Source: Bacilli bacterium (GTDB taxonomy: Bacteria > Bacillota_I > Bacilli_A > RF39 > UBA660). From it: a stretch of DNA of 17,347 bases. Shown piece by piece: positions 7,911 through 16,220 of the stretch. The stretch covers positions 1-17,347 of the forward strand of contig JAEDGC010000037.1 in assembly GCA_016297695.1 (NCBI GenBank), given 5' to 3'. The notes below the pieces were generated by a model. That model was given only the letters and a program-made list of their open reading frames with translations, had not been told where the DNA came from and did no database searches. A program made the position numbers and the translations under genes. Position 1 is the first letter of the stretch. The number at the start of each line of letters is the position of its first letter.

Positions 7911-8732
7911 TTATTTTATAAAATTCAAATAATTCTCATATCTTGATTTTAGTATTTTTCCTGAATCAACCTTATTTTTAATATCACAATTCTTTTCATT
8001 AATATGAGAGCAATCATTAAACTTACAATTGTTATGTTTAAATTCTATAAAGCTATTTTTAATTTCTTCTTTCGTATATTTGCTAATATCTAATGCAGAA
8101 AAACCTGGAGTATCTGCAATATACATTTTTTTAATTTCGAATAGTTCTACATGCCTTGTTGTATGTTTTCCTCTACCTAGACTTTCAGATATTTCACCTG
8201 TTTTAAGATTTAAAATTGGTGAAATTTTATTAAGTAAAGTAGATTTACCAGCTCCTGTTTGTCCAGTAAATACAACAATATTATTTTTAAGTTCCTTGCA
8301 TAACTTTTTTACTTTTTTATTAGTAAATACTTTAATACCAATTGAATTATAATAATTAATTATATTCTTAAGATTTTTTAATTCTTTTTTTTCTAATAAA
8401 TCAAGTTTAGTAAAACAAATTACTGGAGTTATTTTATTAATAGTAATAATACTTATTAATTTATCAAGTAAATTTAATGATAAATCAGGCTTTTTTACAC
8501 TTGTTACAATAACAGCCATATCAATATTTGCAATTAATGGTCTTTCTAAAAAATTTTTACGAGGTAAAATATCAATGATATAAGAGTTTTTACAATCGAT
8601 GATACATTTATCTCCAACAACTGGAGTTATTTTATCATTTCTAAATTTACCTCGAGCTTTACATTCATAAATTTCATCATTTATTTTTACACTATACGAA
8701 TTACTAATTATCTTAACTATTTGACCTTCCAT
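7911..8732 (-). CDS. rsgA: Ribosome small-subunit maturation GTPase RsgA
   Basis: Circularly permuted GTPase that checks late 30S assembly. The 273-residue form starts MEGQIVKII, matching the usual MxxGxIxK start of the OB domain. GTPase motifs run in permuted order: FTKLDL (G4, 107-112), GQTGAGKST (G1, 157-165), TTRH (G2 region, 191-194), DTPGF (G3, 207-211). The C-terminal zinc site is Cys236-x4-Cys241-x-His243-x5-Cys249. An in-frame ATG at 8762 lies inside prkC and lacks a ribosome binding site, so ATG 8732 is preferred. Only one base separates it from the prkC stop (TAA-T-ATG) and its own Shine-Dalgarno is weak (CAGGG), which suggests translation coupled to prkC. Confidence 0.95.
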   Translation of the reverse strand: MEGQIVKIISNSYSVKINDEIYECKARGKFRNDKITPVVGDKCIIDCKNSYIIDILPRKNFLERPLIANIDMAVIVTSVKKPDLSLNLLDKLISIITINKITPVICFTKLDLLEKKELKNLKNIINYYNSIGIKVFTNKKVKKLCKELKNNIVVFTGQTGAGKSTLLNKISPILNLKTGEISESLGRGKHTTRHVELFEIKKMYIADTPGFSALDISKYTKEEIKNSFIEFKHNNCKFNDCSHINEKNCDIKNKVDSGKILKSRYENYLNFIK

Positions 8733-8733
8733 A

Positions 8734-10479
8734 TTAACATAACCCTGTTTCTTCACAATCATCTGGCTCTTGTTGTGTCATTTCTTTTGCAACTCTTATT
8801 TTTAAAGTTACACCCTCTGCTATTGTATATCCTTCTGGTTTATTTTGATAATAAATACTGCCTTCTGTATATTCACTAGTTTCAACTTCTTCAACTTCTA
8901 ATTTTATATTATGTTCATCACAGAATTTTTGGATTTCACTTACGGAATAACTACCATCAGTGAAGTTAGGAAATTTACTTATTATATCAGGAATATATAA
9001 TGTAATTGTTTCTCCAACTGATAATTTTTCTCCTTCAGCTACAGATTGCTCTATTATTTGTCCTTCTTTTAAATTATCATTTTCTTCGATTTCTTTTTTC
9101 TCAATGACTACTCTAAGTCCTAATGCTTCTAAAGCACCTTTTACTTCTAAATAATTTCTATCTTTATAGTTTTCTATTGTAACTTTAGTATCCCCAACTG
9201 AAACATATAAAGTTATAAGTGTTCCCTTTGTTCTTTTACTTCCTGCAGCTGGATTAGTTTTAACAATATTACCTTCTTTTATATCAGTAGATGACACTTC
9301 TTGTTGCTCATCTGATACTTTAAATCCTTCATCTTGTAATTTATCTATCGCTTTTGTAATACTCATATTTGTTACATCAGGCACTTTTAATTCTTTTCCA
9401 CCTGTAATTAATGGAATTAAGACAACAATTGATGTAATTATTACTACTAATCCTGTGAATATGGAAGCAAGCATTAAAACTAATTTATTTTGTTTTTTTA
9501 ATTCTTCTGGTGTAATTTGTTTCGCTATAACTTCCTCACTACTTTCTTTTGTTTTTTTTGATTTTATATCAGGATCTTTAATAATTTTTACCATTTTTGT
9601 ATCATCATAATTATTTTCTGAATATTTATATTCATAAATTGGTTCTTTTTTTCTAGAATCATCTAAACATGTAAGCAAATCGGTATGCATTTCACGAGCA
9701 TCAATATATCTATTCTTTATATTTTTAGCAGTCGCTTTTTTTATTATATTTTCAATACTATTTGGAATATTTGGTATTTCTTCTCTAATACTTGGTAATG
9801 GTTCTTTTAAGTGTTTAAGAGCTATTTCAACGGCATTTTCTCCACGATATGGTAATTTACCTGTCAGTAATTCATACATTAAAATTCCCATTGAATATAT
9901 ATCACTTTGTAAACTAGCCCCTTTACCGTTAGCTTGCTCTGGTGGTAAATAATGAACACTTCCCATTACGGAATTTGTTTGAGTAAGTTGAGTAGCATTC
10001 ATTGCCATTGCTATTCCAAAATCAGTAATTTTTACTAAACCATTTTCTAATATCATTATATTTTGTGGTTTTATATCCCTATGAATTATATACGAATCAT
10101 GTGCTACACTCATACCATCTGTTATTTGAAGCATTATATCAACTACTTCAGTAATTGTTAAATGTCCTCTTTTTTTAAGTAATTCCTTTAAATGTTTTCC
10201 TTCTATATATTCCATTACAATATAATATTGACCATTATCTTCTCCAACATCATACACCTCAACAATGTTTGGATGATTTAAACTAGATGCTGATAAGGCT
10301 TCTCTTTGAAAACGTCTTACAAACTTTTCATCAGTAGCTAAATCACCACGTAATACTTTTACTGCAACATTTCTATCTAAAATGGTATCATATGCAAGAT
10401 AAACGTTTGCCATTCCACCTTCGCCGATTGATTTTATTATTTGATAACGATCACTAATCTTTTGCCCCTTCATAATCAT
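8734..10479 (-). CDS. prkC: PASTA-domain Ser/Thr protein kinase
   Basis: A 581-residue membrane kinase. Cytoplasmic catalytic domain (about 11-271): glycine loop GEGGMANVY (19-27), VAVK with Lys41, HRDIKPQN (133-140, Asp135), DFG (153-155), Thr-rich activation loop (163-168) and GSVHYLPPEQ (173-182). A charged juxtamembrane segment (272-332) and one membrane helix (about 333-358) follow, then three external PASTA repeats (about 363-430, 432-497, 498-565), known to bind muropeptides or lipid II. The C-terminus has two close Cys (575, 581), with another at 520. The ATG overlaps the prpC stop as ATGA with GGTGA upstream, so kinase and phosphatase are translationally coupled. A second ATG at 10473 is possible. 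The family acts on growth, division and translation factors. Confidence 0.96.
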   Translation of the reverse strand: MIMKGQKISDRYQIIKSIGEGGMANVYLAYDTILDRNVAVKVLRGDLATDEKFVRRFQREALSASSLNHPNIVEVYDVGEDNGQYYIVMEYIEGKHLKELLKKRGHLTITEVVDIMLQITDGMSVAHDSYIIHRDIKPQNIMILENGLVKITDFGIAMAMNATQLTQTNSVMGSVHYLPPEQANGKGASLQSDIYSMGILMYELLTGKLPYRGENAVEIALKHLKEPLPSIREEIPNIPNSIENIIKKATAKNIKNRYIDAREMHTDLLTCLDDSRKKEPIYEYKYSENNYDDTKMVKIIKDPDIKSKKTKESSEEVIAKQITPEELKKQNKLVLMLASIFTGLVVIITSIVVLIPLITGGKELKVPDVTNMSITKAIDKLQDEGFKVSDEQQEVSSTDIKEGNIVKTNPAAGSKRTKGTLITLYVSVGDTKVTIENYKDRNYLEVKGALEALGLRVVIEKKEIEENDNLKEGQIIEQSVAEGEKLSVGETITLYIPDIISKFPNFTDGSYSVSEIQKFCDEHNIKLEVEEVETSEYTEGSIYYQNKPEGYTIAEGVTLKIRVAKEMTQQEPDDCEETGLC

Positions 10480-11222
10480 TCTTGTTCACCGCTTTCTATT
10501 ACTAAATAAGCTATTGAAATATTGTCATTTCCCCCTCTTATATTACATTTTTTTATTAATTTTATGACTTTCTCTTCAATAGTTAATTCTTCATCAACTA
10601 AAACATGTTGTATTTGTTCATTATTTAACATCGAAGTCAAGCCATCACTACATAGTAAAATTGCTTCACTTTTTGTATCAACATCAAATATATCCGGTTC
10701 GACTTTTTCAGCACCACCTAATGCTTTCATTAATACATTTTTCTTAGGATGGTATTTCGCTTCTTCCTCAGTAATATCCCCAGATTGTACTAAAAGATTT
10801 ACTAGTGTATGATCTTTTGTTACTTTATGTAATTCATTATTTTTCATAATAAATCCTGAAGAATCACCAACATTGGCAAAAATCAAATATTCTTTTGTAA
10901 GTAAGGCCATTACTGCTGTTGTACCAAGTCCCTTTGAATCAGGATTTTCCTCAGCATATTTTAATATTTCTTCATTCACTTCATTAATATTATCACGTAT
11001 CCAGTTTACAGCATCCAATTTTGAACCCATACTACTTATTCCCATGAATCTTTTACCAAAATGAGTAACAACCATTGAAGATGCTACTTCACCAGCACGA
11101 TGTCCACCCATGCCATCTGCTACTATCATTAAATACTCATTACTTGAATTTTTTAATATTGTCACACTATCTTCATTGTGACTCCTAATTTTTCCTGCAT
11201 CTGTTAAATAAAAGGATTTCAT
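10476..11222 (-). CDS. prpC: PP2C-type Ser/Thr protein phosphatase
   Basis: A 248-residue metal-dependent (PPM) phosphatase that reverses PrkC phosphorylation in the cytoplasm. Signature segments: RSHNEDS (13-19, Asp18), VADGMGGHRAGEVAS (34-48, Asp36/Gly37), GLGTTAV (98-104), NVGDS (117-121), VTKDHT (134-139), LLCSDGL (189-195, Asp193) and GGNDNIS (230-236, Asp233). All metal ligands expected for the family are present. The ATG follows the rlmN stop with no gap (TAA-ATG), and AGAGGTGA sits before it. It ends by overlapping prkC, the normal phosphatase-kinase pairing in Firmicutes. Confidence 0.96.
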   Translation of the reverse strand: MKSFYLTDAGKIRSHNEDSVTILKNSSNEYLMIVADGMGGHRAGEVASSMVVTHFGKRFMGISSMGSKLDAVNWIRDNINEVNEEILKYAEENPDSKGLGTTAVMALLTKEYLIFANVGDSSGFIMKNNELHKVTKDHTLVNLLVQSGDITEEEAKYHPKKNVLMKALGGAEKVEPDIFDVDTKSEAILLCSDGLTSMLNNEQIQHVLVDEELTIEEKVIKLIKKCNIRGGNDNISIAYLVIESGEQE

Positions 11223-12242
11223 TTATTTCACCTCTTTGCTTCTTAATTGACCACAAGCAGCTGATATTTTACTTCCAAATTCTTTTCTTATTGTTACATT
11301 AATATTATTTTGTTTTAAAATATCATAGAATCTAAATATTCTATTTTTACTGCTTCTTTTAAATTCTAAATGATTAGTTTCATTATATGGAATTAAATTA
11401 ACATAAACATTCATACCTTTTAATAAATTTGCTAATTCTAAAGCATTTTTATCACTATCATTTACATTATCTAGCATAACATATTCTATAGTAACTCGTC
11501 TATTGGTATATGCAATATATTCTTTAATACATGTAATTAAATCATATATATTATACGCTTTATTTACATTCATTATGCGATTTCTTAACTCATTATTTGA
11601 GGCATGAAGTGATATTGCTAAATTAACTTGTAATGGTAATTTCATAAATTCTTTTATTTTAGGAATTAAACCACAAGTTGAAAGGGTTATGTGTCTAGCA
11701 CCAATTGAAATTCCTTTGTTATCATTAATTATTTTTATAAAATTAACAACATTTTCATAATTATCTAATGGTTCACCAATTCCCATTATTACAACACTAT
11801 CAATTCTAGTATTAGCTTCTTTTTCCACCAATAAAATTTGTTGAACAATTTCATAAGTTTTCAAATTTCTTATTTTTTTTAACCTGCCACTTTCGCAAAA
11901 AGCGCATCCCATGTTACAACCAACTTGGCTAGATACACATATACTTGTACCATAATCATGTTTCATTAAAACAGCTTCTATTTTTTCGTTATCATAAAGT
12001 TTAAATAAATATTTTCTAGTTAAATCATCTTTTTCTACTTTTATTATTTCAATCATTTCAAAAGAGAAATCTTGTAATATTTTATCTCTAACATCTTTTT
12101 TTATATTTGACCATGAATTTACATCATTATTTCTTTTCTCATATAACCATTCAAATACTTGAACTGCTTTAAATTTTTTTTCATTTATACTAAGGAAATA
12201 TTTTTCTAATTCATCTCTTGGATAATCATATAAATTTTTCAT
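11223..12242 (-). CDS. rlmN: 23S rRNA (adenine-2503-C2)-methyltransferase RlmN
   Basis: A 339-residue radical-SAM methyltransferase modifying A2503 of 23S rRNA, and in many bacteria tRNA A37. Seen: catalytic Glu90 in EAVLM, the radical SAM cluster Cys109-x3-Cys113-x2-Cys116 in GCNMGCAFC, MGIGEPLDN (153-161), ITLSTCG (185-191), and the methyl-carrying Cys330 in ISAACGQL (326-333). The segment after the cluster, ESGRLKKIRNL, differs from the ASTLGGLKRNL of Bacillus RlmN, so this is a divergent branch. The relative Cfr, which methylates C8, shares the fold and cannot be excluded by eye, but the syntenic position favours RlmN. AGGTGAG precedes the ATG by 4 bases. It is the first gene of the unit running to the PHP gene. 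Confidence 0.93.
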   Translation of the reverse strand: MKNLYDYPRDELEKYFLSINEKKFKAVQVFEWLYEKRNNDVNSWSNIKKDVRDKILQDFSFEMIEIIKVEKDDLTRKYLFKLYDNEKIEAVLMKHDYGTSICVSSQVGCNMGCAFCESGRLKKIRNLKTYEIVQQILLVEKEANTRIDSVVIMGIGEPLDNYENVVNFIKIINDNKGISIGARHITLSTCGLIPKIKEFMKLPLQVNLAISLHASNNELRNRIMNVNKAYNIYDLITCIKEYIAYTNRRVTIEYVMLDNVNDSDKNALELANLLKGMNVYVNLIPYNETNHLEFKRSSKNRIFRFYDILKQNNINVTIRKEFGSKISAACGQLRSKEVK

Positions 12243-12258
12243 TATCTCACCTACAATA

Positions 12259-12267
12259 ATTGTATCA
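12259..12267 (-). promoter_or_regulatory. Extended -10 promoter for the rlmN-prpC-prkC-rsgA-rpe unit
   Basis: TGATACAAT reads on the minus strand, an extended -10 element directly after the U run of the preceding terminator. Transcription would begin about 12 bases before the rlmN ATG, right at the AGGTGAG ribosome binding site, giving a very short leader. No clear -35 is seen. Confidence 0.5.
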
Positions 12268-12297
12268 AAAAATGAGTAATTTTTAAACCATTACTCA
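12267..12297 (-). terminator. Terminator after the unknown membrane protein gene
   Basis: TGAGTAAT (12297-12290) pairs perfectly with ATTACTCA (12280-12273) around a 9-base loop, followed on the minus strand by six T (12272-12267). It lies about 20 bases after the stop of the gene at 12317-12952 and closes the fmt transcript. Confidence 0.85.
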
Positions 12298-12316
12298 CTT
12301 ATATTTTATTTTTTTA

Positions 12317-12952
12317 TTAATCAGTTACTTTAAAATTTAATTCATAAGAAATATTATTATTAAATATATTTATTTTTTCTATATTATTTTCATTAGTATT
12401 TATTTTAATGATATTATTTTCAGAAATATCATAAGTATATTCATTTTGATTTTTAATAGCCTCATTACTAAACTCATATGTTTTAATAGTATTATAGATA
12501 TTACTTAAACTAATATTATAAATATATTCTTCTTTAATTAATTCATTATTTTCTATTTCATTATTTTGACTTAATATATAATAATTTCCATCATGATAAC
12601 TATATTTTATAATATCATTTTCCTTTTCATAATAACCAGTTTCTACTTTATCCTTTACACTGCCATTTAATATTTCTACATTATTTTCATTTATAATCTT
12701 TATTTCAAAAGTATAATTGCTACTTATTAATTTTTCTAACATTTTTGGAATATTAGCCACAACTTCTTCAGTAATGTCATAATTTTTTTTATCAATGTTT
12801 TTATTAGAATTATTATTAAACAATGATGCTATTGATAAAAATATAAAAGTTAAAGCAAAAAATGCAAACCACAAACCCAACTTTATCAATGCTTTTTTTT
12901 GAGGGTTTTTCCACATTTCTTTTAATGTTGATTGGTTCTTTTTTTCTTTCAT
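12317..12952 (-). CDS. Single-pass membrane protein of unknown function
   Basis: A 211-residue protein with a charged N-terminal tail (1-20, several Lys), one hydrophobic helix (about 21-45) and a polar Asn/Glu/Ile/Tyr-rich part (46-211) predicted to be outside the cell. No Cys, no catalytic motif and no known domain are evident. The outer part has beta-strand-like alternation (for example KVETGYYEKENDIIKYSYHDG, two adjoining runs around 101-121). It overlaps the fmt stop by one base (TAATG), with AGAAAGG 10 bases upstream, so it is co-transcribed and probably coupled with fmt. It occupies the interval between fmt and rlmN where Bacillus carries rsmB. I cannot assign a function; closeness to prpC-prkC makes a cell-surface role a guess only. 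Confidence 0.8.
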   Translation of the reverse strand: MKEKKNQSTLKEMWKNPQKKALIKLGLWFAFFALTFIFLSIASLFNNNSNKNIDKKNYDITEEVVANIPKMLEKLISSNYTFEIKIINENNVEILNGSVKDKVETGYYEKENDIIKYSYHDGNYYILSQNNEIENNELIKEEYIYNISLSNIYNTIKTYEFSNEAIKNQNEYTYDISENNIIKINTNENNIEKINIFNNNISYELNFKVTD

Positions 12953-13893
12953 TATTCATTAACCTTTCTATTTATAAATTCATCTTTGTTAATACCGTTT
13001 AAAAAATCTTTAATATTCATTGCTTTCTTACCAAATGGTTTAATATTTGTTATATAAATAATTCCATCTTTACATGAAATACCAAAACTATTTTTAGTTA
13101 CTTCAACAACAGCGCTTATATTACTTACTTTTTTTTCTACAAATTCAGCATTTAATATTTTATATTCTATATTATCAATTTTCATATTAGCAAGAGGCCA
13201 TGAATATAATCCACGGATTTTATTAATTATATTAATTCCAAAATCATCAAAATTAATTTGTTCATCTTCTCTTTTTATATTATATGCATAACTTGCCATA
13301 CTTTCATCTTGTTTTATTCTATCATTAGTTTCATTAATAATACTTGGTAAAGTATCAACTAAAAGTTTTGAACCAAGAAATGAAAGTTTCTCAAATAAAC
13401 TTTCTGTAGTATCACAATCTAAAATAGAAATTTCTTTACTACTAATAATGTCTCCAGTATCCATATTTTTATCCATATACATAATAGTAACTCCAGTTTT
13501 TTTATCGCCATTTATTTTAGCCCAGTGTATTGGAGCTCCACCACGATATTTAGGAAGTAATGATGCATGAACATTAATACAACCAAGTCTTGGTAAATTT
13601 ATTAATTCTTCTGGAATTATTTGGCCATAAGCACAAGTTATTATAATATCAGGATTTACATCAATTATTTTTTGATAATCATCTTTAATTTTTTCTGGTT
13701 GAAATACTTCAATATTATTATCTAATGCAATCTGTTTTACTGGAGTATTAGTAAGAATATGTTTTCTACCAATACATTTATCTGGTTGACTTACTACAAG
13801 TTTAATATCGTATTTATCATCAATTAATTTTTGCAAAACATTACATGCAAAATCAGGAGTTCCCATAAAAACTATTTTTATATCATTTTGCAT
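12952..13893 (-). CDS. fmt: Methionyl-tRNA formyltransferase
   Basis: A 313-residue cytoplasmic enzyme that formylates initiator Met-tRNA using 10-formyltetrahydrofolate; the length is typical. Seen: VFMGTPDFA (8-16), QPDK (37-40), the catalytic INVHASLLPKYRGGAPIHWA region (106-125) with Asn107 and His109, MDTGDI (144-149) with Asp145, and a C-terminal OB-like domain (about 208-313) including RGLYSWPLA (227-235). An upstream in-frame ATG at 13956 would place 21 unusual residues before the core and cross the priA terminator. ATG 13893 is chosen because GGGTGAT precedes it and the protein then starts MQNDIKIVFMG. The peptide deformylase gene def, often between priA and fmt, is missing here. Confidence 0.95.
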   Translation of the reverse strand: MQNDIKIVFMGTPDFACNVLQKLIDDKYDIKLVVSQPDKCIGRKHILTNTPVKQIALDNNIEVFQPEKIKDDYQKIIDVNPDIIITCAYGQIIPEELINLPRLGCINVHASLLPKYRGGAPIHWAKINGDKKTGVTIMYMDKNMDTGDIISSKEISILDCDTTESLFEKLSFLGSKLLVDTLPSIINETNDRIKQDESMASYAYNIKREDEQINFDDFGINIINKIRGLYSWPLANMKIDNIEYKILNAEFVEKKVSNISAVVEVTKNSFGISCKDGIIYITNIKPFGKKAMNIKDFLNGINKDEFINRKVNE

Positions 13894-13909
13894 TTTATCA
13901 CCCATACTT

Positions 13910-13918
13910 ATTGTAACA
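13910..13918 (-). promoter_or_regulatory. Extended -10 promoter for fmt
   Basis: TGTTACAAT reads on the minus strand directly after the U run of the priA terminator. The start point would lie about 12 bases before the fmt ATG, at the GGGTGAT ribosome binding site. The arrangement is the same as at rlmN. No clear -35 is seen. Confidence 0.5.
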
Positions 13919-13948
13919 AAAAAAAAGGATTTTTTCAAAAATTCCTTT
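13918..13948 (-). terminator. Terminator after priA
   Basis: On the minus strand AAAGGA (13948-13943) pairs with TCCTTT (13929-13924), extended inward by a T/A-rich stem, and a run of nine T follows (13926-13918). It starts 4 bases after the priA TGA stop. Confidence 0.75.
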
Positions 13949-13952
13949 AAAA

Positions 13953-16124
13953 TCAAATTCTACTTGGATTTATATCTATTTCCAAATTGACCTTATTATT
14001 TGTATTAAATATATTTTGTAAATCACTTAAAACACTAAATAATTTTTCATCTTTTCTATATTTTATTATAATTTGAAAACGATATACATTATTAGTTTTA
14101 AATACTGCCGCTGTAGAAGGTCCAAGGATTATCGTATTATCATCAAGATTATTTTTTAAATAATTTGCAACTTTAATAGACTCTTTACTTGCAACTTCAT
14201 AATCTTTACTCGCTATTTTAAGATTTACAAGATAATAATATGGAGGATATTTTAATTTTTTACGAATACCCATTTCATATTGATAAAATTTTTCAAAATT
14301 ATTTTCTACAACACATTTTATTGTGTAGTTATCTGGATTAAATGTTTGAATTATCACTTCACCAGATTTATCACTTCTACCTGCTCTACCACTGGTTTGG
14401 TATAGAAGTTCAAAAGTTCTTTGATTAGCTTTAAAATCAGGTATATTTAAAGTCGTATCAGCATTTATTACGCCGACTAATGTGACATTTGGAAAATCAA
14501 GTCCTTTACTTATCATCTGGGTTCCAAGAAGTATATCATATTTTTGTTGTTGGAAATCTTCAATAATCTTTTCATGCATTCCTTTTCTTGATGTAGTATC
14601 TGTATCCATTCTTACAATATTAGCATCTGGAAATTTTTTAGAAATTTCTTTTTCTAATTTTTCAGTTCCAAGACCTAAAAAAGTTAAATCTTCATTATTA
14701 CAATTTGGACAGTTATCTTTTTTATATATAGCATAATTACAGTAATGACATCTCAACATATTTGATGATTTATGATACGTAAGAGTTATATCACAATGAG
14801 GACATTTAAAAACATAACCACATGATGAACAAGATATAAATGTTGAAAAACCTCGACGATTTAATAATAATATTATTTGTTCTTTTTTATTTAATCTATC
14901 TTGTATTTTTTCTTGTAAAAGTTCTGAAATAATTGGATTTCTTTTTTTCATTTCAGAAGCCATATCTACTATATAACATTGTGGAAGTTTTGCCCTACCT
15001 ACTCTATTTTTCATTTCAATTAAAGTATATAATCCTTTACGTGCTTTTGCTAAATCTATTAAATCAGGTGTGGCACTTCCTAAAACTAGTGGGCAATTAT
15101 AATATTTAGCTCTGAAATTTGCAATATCTTTTGCATTATATCTTGGAACATTATCTTGCTTATAAGTATCAGAATGCTCTTCATCAATAATAATTATTCC
15201 AATATTTGTAAGTGGTGCAAAAATTGCACTACGTGTTCCAATTACTATTTTAACTTCTTTTCTTTCTATTTTGCGCCATTCATCATATTTTTCACCATTA
15301 GATAATCCACTATGCAATATTGCTACATTCTTATCAAATCTAGAAATAAATTTATTTACAAATTGCGGAGTAAGACTAATCTCAGGAACTAACATTATAG
15401 CTTCTTTACCGTTATTAATTACTTCTTCAATTATTTGCATATAAACTTCTGTTTTGCCACTTCCAGTAATCCCATGTAATAAAAATGTATTATAATTATT
15501 TAAAGATTTATTTATTTCATTAAAAGCATTTTCTTGTTCATCTGTTAAATGCATTTTTTTAGAATTGTTTTTTACTTCTTTATTGTATCTATAAACTTCT
15601 TCTAAAACTTCTTTAATAACCTTATTTTTCAATAATGTATTTGTAGAAGATGAAGAAATTAATAATGCTTCTTTTTTTTCTAATTTTTTACATGAATCTA
15701 TTAAATTAACTATGGTAATTTGGTTTTTATTTTTACATTTTTTTAAAGCTTGTTCTATATCATTATTTAAAATTAAATATTTTACTTCTTTTTTATTTAC
15801 ATTAGTACCATTTTTAGCTTTTAAAGCTGTTGGTAACATACATTCATAAGCACTGATTAAACTGCATAAGGTTGTATTAGATATATATTTTCCAAGTTCT
15901 AATAATTCTTTATTTAAAACAGGATTTTTATCAATAACTTCAATTATTTCTTTAACTTCACATTCAGGCTTTAAATCAGTAATTTCTAGGACAAATCCTT
16001 CAAGTTTTTGTTTTCCAAATTCAACTAATACTCTGCATCCAACAAAACATTTTTCTTTTATTTTATAAGTATATGTACCTGTAATATTTTTACTTTTTAA
16101 CTCAACTAGAACATTTGCATACAT
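13953..16124 (-). CDS. priA: Primosomal replication-restart helicase PriA
   Basis: A 723-residue superfamily 2 helicase that reloads the replisome at stalled forks; somewhat shorter than the ~800 residues of Bacillus PriA, mainly in the N-terminal DNA-binding part. Seen: N-terminal domain (VLVEFGKQKLEGFVLEI, 32-48), Walker A GITGSGKTE (218-226), DEEH (314-317), GSATP (349-353), eight zinc-binding Cys (432, 435, 441, 444, 459, 462, 472, 475), GTQMISKGLDFPNV (534-547) and QTSGRAGRSDKSGEV (576-590). AAAGGGG lies about 11 bases before the ATG. It ends with TGA, showing that this organism uses TGA as a stop. It is a single-gene unit, with its own promoter and terminator, divergent from the gene at 16221. 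Confidence 0.97.
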   Translation of the reverse strand: MYANVLVELKSKNITGTYTYKIKEKCFVGCRVLVEFGKQKLEGFVLEITDLKPECEVKEIIEVIDKNPVLNKELLELGKYISNTTLCSLISAYECMLPTALKAKNGTNVNKKEVKYLILNNDIEQALKKCKNKNQITIVNLIDSCKKLEKKEALLISSSSTNTLLKNKVIKEVLEEVYRYNKEVKNNSKKMHLTDEQENAFNEINKSLNNYNTFLLHGITGSGKTEVYMQIIEEVINNGKEAIMLVPEISLTPQFVNKFISRFDKNVAILHSGLSNGEKYDEWRKIERKEVKIVIGTRSAIFAPLTNIGIIIIDEEHSDTYKQDNVPRYNAKDIANFRAKYYNCPLVLGSATPDLIDLAKARKGLYTLIEMKNRVGRAKLPQCYIVDMASEMKKRNPIISELLQEKIQDRLNKKEQIILLLNRRGFSTFISCSSCGYVFKCPHCDITLTYHKSSNMLRCHYCNYAIYKKDNCPNCNNEDLTFLGLGTEKLEKEISKKFPDANIVRMDTDTTSRKGMHEKIIEDFQQQKYDILLGTQMISKGLDFPNVTLVGVINADTTLNIPDFKANQRTFELLYQTSGRAGRSDKSGEVIIQTFNPDNYTIKCVVENNFEKFYQYEMGIRKKLKYPPYYYLVNLKIASKDYEVASKESIKVANYLKNNLDDNTIILGPSTAAVFKTNNVYRFQIIIKYRKDEKLFSVLSDLQNIFNTNNKVNLEIDINPSRI

Positions 16125-16149
16125 GAGAATTTATCCCCTTTCTTAAAAT

Positions 16150-16158
16150 ATTATATCA
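16150..16158 (-). promoter_or_regulatory. Extended -10 promoter for priA
   Basis: TGATATAAT on the minus strand is a perfect extended -10, about 25 bases before the priA ATG. The -35 region is poor (ATGTAA-like). It overlaps the divergent promoter of the 16221 gene. Confidence 0.6.
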
Positions 16159-16163
16159 TTTAT

Positions 16164-16192
16164 TTGCATTTTTTACATTTATATGTTATTCT
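16164..16192 (+). promoter_or_regulatory. Promoter of the 284-residue unknown gene
   Basis: TTGCAT (16164-16169), a 17-base spacer and TATTCT (16187-16192) with the TGT extension give a plausible sigma-A promoter. The leader would be about 20 bases. AGAGGG sits 7 bases before the ATG at 16221. Confidence 0.55.
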
Positions 16193-16220
16193 ATTTCAAC
16201 TATTTGAAAGAGGGATTGAA

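Noticed and set aside
8029..8352. Open frame on the plus strand, about 107 codons
   Set aside because: It is the antisense shadow of rsgA, whose motifs are complete.
8960..9154. Plus-strand open frame of about 64 codons
   Set aside because: Antisense to the PASTA repeats of prkC.
10522..11064. Two plus-strand open frames (10522-10812 and 10873-11064)
   Set aside because: Both are antisense to prpC, which has all PP2C motifs; no start signals are seen.
14482..14736. Plus-strand open frame of about 84 codons
   Set aside because: Antisense to the conserved helicase and zinc-binding region of priA; no ribosome binding site.
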